Shown: piece after piece, positions 22,329-23,201 of the stretch | Numbering within the stretch: position 1 is the first letter of the stretch | Layout of the letters: every line of letters begins with the position of its first letter | Assembly (NCBI GenBank): GCA_048883405.1 | Contig: JBHLQS010000025.1 | Span: 1 to 23,201, forward strand | DNA: 23,201 bases | Direction: 5' to 3' | Source of the DNA: SMTZ1-83 sp048883405 | GTDB lineage: Archaea > Asgardarchaeota > Thorarchaeia > Thorarchaeales > Thorarchaeaceae | The notes under the pieces: generated by a model | What the model saw: only the letters and a program-made list of their open reading frames with translations | Database searches by the model: none | What the model was told of the DNA's origin: nothing | Translations under genes and position numbers: made by a program

Positions 22329-22338
22329 CTAACATCTC

Positions 22339-23103
22339 CTACTTCATCTTTTGCTTCCCCTTCTTCTTGCCCCTGCCTCTTGACACGAGCTTCTTGGGTT
22401 TTGGCTTCCTAGGTACTGCACGAGGTGCCTTTTCAGCCGGTTTCTTCTTCTTCTCCTTCTTTGCTGCTGGTTTCTTCGGTGCTGCCTTCTTTGCTGCTGC
22501 CTTCTTCTTCTTAAGATCCGCCTTGGATATCCCTAACATTGCTTTCTTAGTCATATCGAACTGCTTTGGTATTGTAGTAATGTTTGTCTTCTTCTTCCCT
22601 ACAACGCCGAAGTGATGGCTATCCTTCTTCTTCTCAGTCACGTATTGATAGGCTTGAAGAATGTGTTCTCCAGATATCCTAGACTCATCTGGAAGCACTT
22701 CAGGATCGTGAGGCACCTCCAAGCCTGCATCTACCGCCCCCTTCAAGGCCGCATATAGCTTAGAGCCACGGATAGGTGGATGGAGTCCGACATCCATAAT
22801 CGCGGTGTCAACTCCGCGTGCCTTTGCTCTGAGTCCCGTAAGGAATCCAGTTAGATAAGCTGCAGGGAGATTTGCCATTCCAGCAGACCAGCCAAATCCT
22901 CCGAGCTCAGTGGATATTGCCGAGGCTATGGTATCGTCTCCAATCACCTTCGCATCTATCACCTGAACGATTACACGGTTGTTTGTCTTTCTGACCACAA
23001 GGCGTGGTCTCCTGGACTGCAGGAGTTTCCTTCTTCTGTAATAGTTTGTCTTGCCTTCTCTGCGGCGTCTAAATTTGACCTTGTAAGTTGGACCGTGTGC
23101 CAT
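22339..23103 (-). CDS. rpl18: 50S ribosomal protein uL18 with lysine-rich C-terminal extension
   Basis: uL18 binds 5S rRNA in the central protuberance. MAHGPTYKVKFRRRREGKTNY is the archaeal N-terminus; RRPRLVVRKTNNRVIVQVID, FGWSAGMANLPAAYLTG and MDVGLHPPIRGSKLYAALKGAVDAG are further family blocks, ending with the IPKQFDMTKK segment near residue 180. Archaeal L18 proteins commonly stop near residue 190-200. Here residues 197-254 form a low-complexity tail of Lys, Ala and Pro with 25 Lys and 4 Arg among 58 residues, resembling histone H1 or eukaryotic ribosomal protein tails. It overlaps the eL19 stop by one base. Confidence 0.96.
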   Translation of the reverse strand: MAHGPTYKVKFRRRREGKTNYYRRRKLLQSRRPRLVVRKTNNRVIVQVIDAKVIGDDTIASAISTELGGFGWSAGMANLPAAYLTGFLTGLRAKARGVDTAIMDVGLHPPIRGSKLYAALKGAVDAGLEVPHDPEVLPDESRISGEHILQAYQYVTEKKKDSHHFGVVGKKKTNITTIPKQFDMTKKAMLGISKADLKKKKAAAKKAAPKKPAAKKEKKKKPAEKAPRAVPRKPKPKKLVSRGRGKKKGKQKMK

Positions 23104-23201
23104 TATTTCTTCGCCCCCAACTTATGTTCAGCAATATAGGTACGCAGATGTGCAGTGTTCCTAAACGCGTTGCCCTTTGCTTTGAGGTATAAATCCCGAT
23201 A
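23103..23201 (-). CDS. rpl19e: 50S ribosomal protein eL19, C-terminal end only
   Basis: The minus-strand frame entering from the right edge encodes the last 32 residues of eL19: RDLYLKAKGNAFRNT, then AHLRTYIAEHKLGAKK and a TAA stop at 23103-23105 that shares one base with the uL18 ATG. YLKAKGNAFRN is the conserved C-terminal block of the family, and eL19 is the expected neighbour upstream of uL18 in archaea. The rest lies outside the window. Confidence 0.9.
   Translation of the reverse strand, partial: YRDLYLKAKGNAFRNTAHLRTYIAEHKLGAKK

Noticed and set aside
22218..22615. Phe-rich plus-strand frames that look like membrane proteins
   Set aside because: They are the antisense of the Lys-rich tail of uL18 (AAG codons read as CTT/TTC).
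1..23201. CRISPR arrays, insertion sequences, prophage or defence genes
   Set aside because: No regularly spaced repeats, transposase, integrase or terminal inverted repeats were seen; the window is mostly core chromosome.

Overview
This window is from an archaeal chromosome. The evidence is archaeal ribosomal proteins (eL19, uL18, uS5, uL30, uL15, eL34, eL14, uS13, uS4, uS11), archaeal SecY, AdkA-type adenylate kinase, Cbf5, TiaS, Tsr3, a DUF106/EMC3-like insertase, a geranylgeranyl-reductase-family flavoprotein, an archaeal RNase P RNA, and an intron-bearing tRNA-Ser with a bulge-helix-bulge splice site. Most genes are linked by ATGA or one-base junctions, with Shine-Dalgarno (SD) sequences of GGAGG/GGTGA type; some have TATA-led short leaders. 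The moderate GC, long lysine-rich ribosomal protein tail and gene mix would fit an Asgard archaeon such as Thorarchaeota, but that placement is inference.

Layout. 1-2458 (+): an operon of an M20 metallopeptidase (5' end outside the window), a luciferase-like F420-type oxidoreductase and an XTP/dITP pyrophosphatase. 2512-4704 (+): two transcription regulators, one TrmB-like and one with a duplicated Lrp-like unit. 4766-5713 (+): RNase Z, overlapping tail to tail with a geranylgeranyl reductase (5710-6915, -). 6966-8821 (+): type I asparaginase coupled to a QueG-like iron-sulfur/corrinoid protein. 8829-8937 (-): tRNA-Ser(GGA) with a 22-nt intron. 9221-10756 (+): uS13-uS4-uS11. 10791-12400 (-): a 92-aa four-zinc protein coupled to TiaS. 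12458-13003 (+): Tsr3. 13013-13360 (-): RNase P RNA. 13405-23201 (-): the classical archaeal spc-type cluster eL19-uL18-uS5-uL30-[Hsp20]-uL15-SecY-[unknown membrane protein]-Adk-DUF106-eL34-Cmk-eL14-Cbf5.

The right half builds ribosomes and handles membrane protein insertion: SecY and a DUF106 insertase are encoded together with their ribosomal neighbours. Two genes break the usual order: an Hsp20 between uL30 and uL15, and an unrecognised multi-spanning membrane protein with a lysine-rich cytosolic tail between SecY and Adk. A small two-helix membrane ORF also lies on the opposite strand between uL15 and SecY. The middle of the window is rich in RNA-maturation functions (RNase Z, TiaS, Tsr3, Cbf5, RNase P RNA). 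The strongest candidate for something undescribed is the unknown membrane protein as a translocon or insertase partner; the four-zinc protein coupled to TiaS is next.
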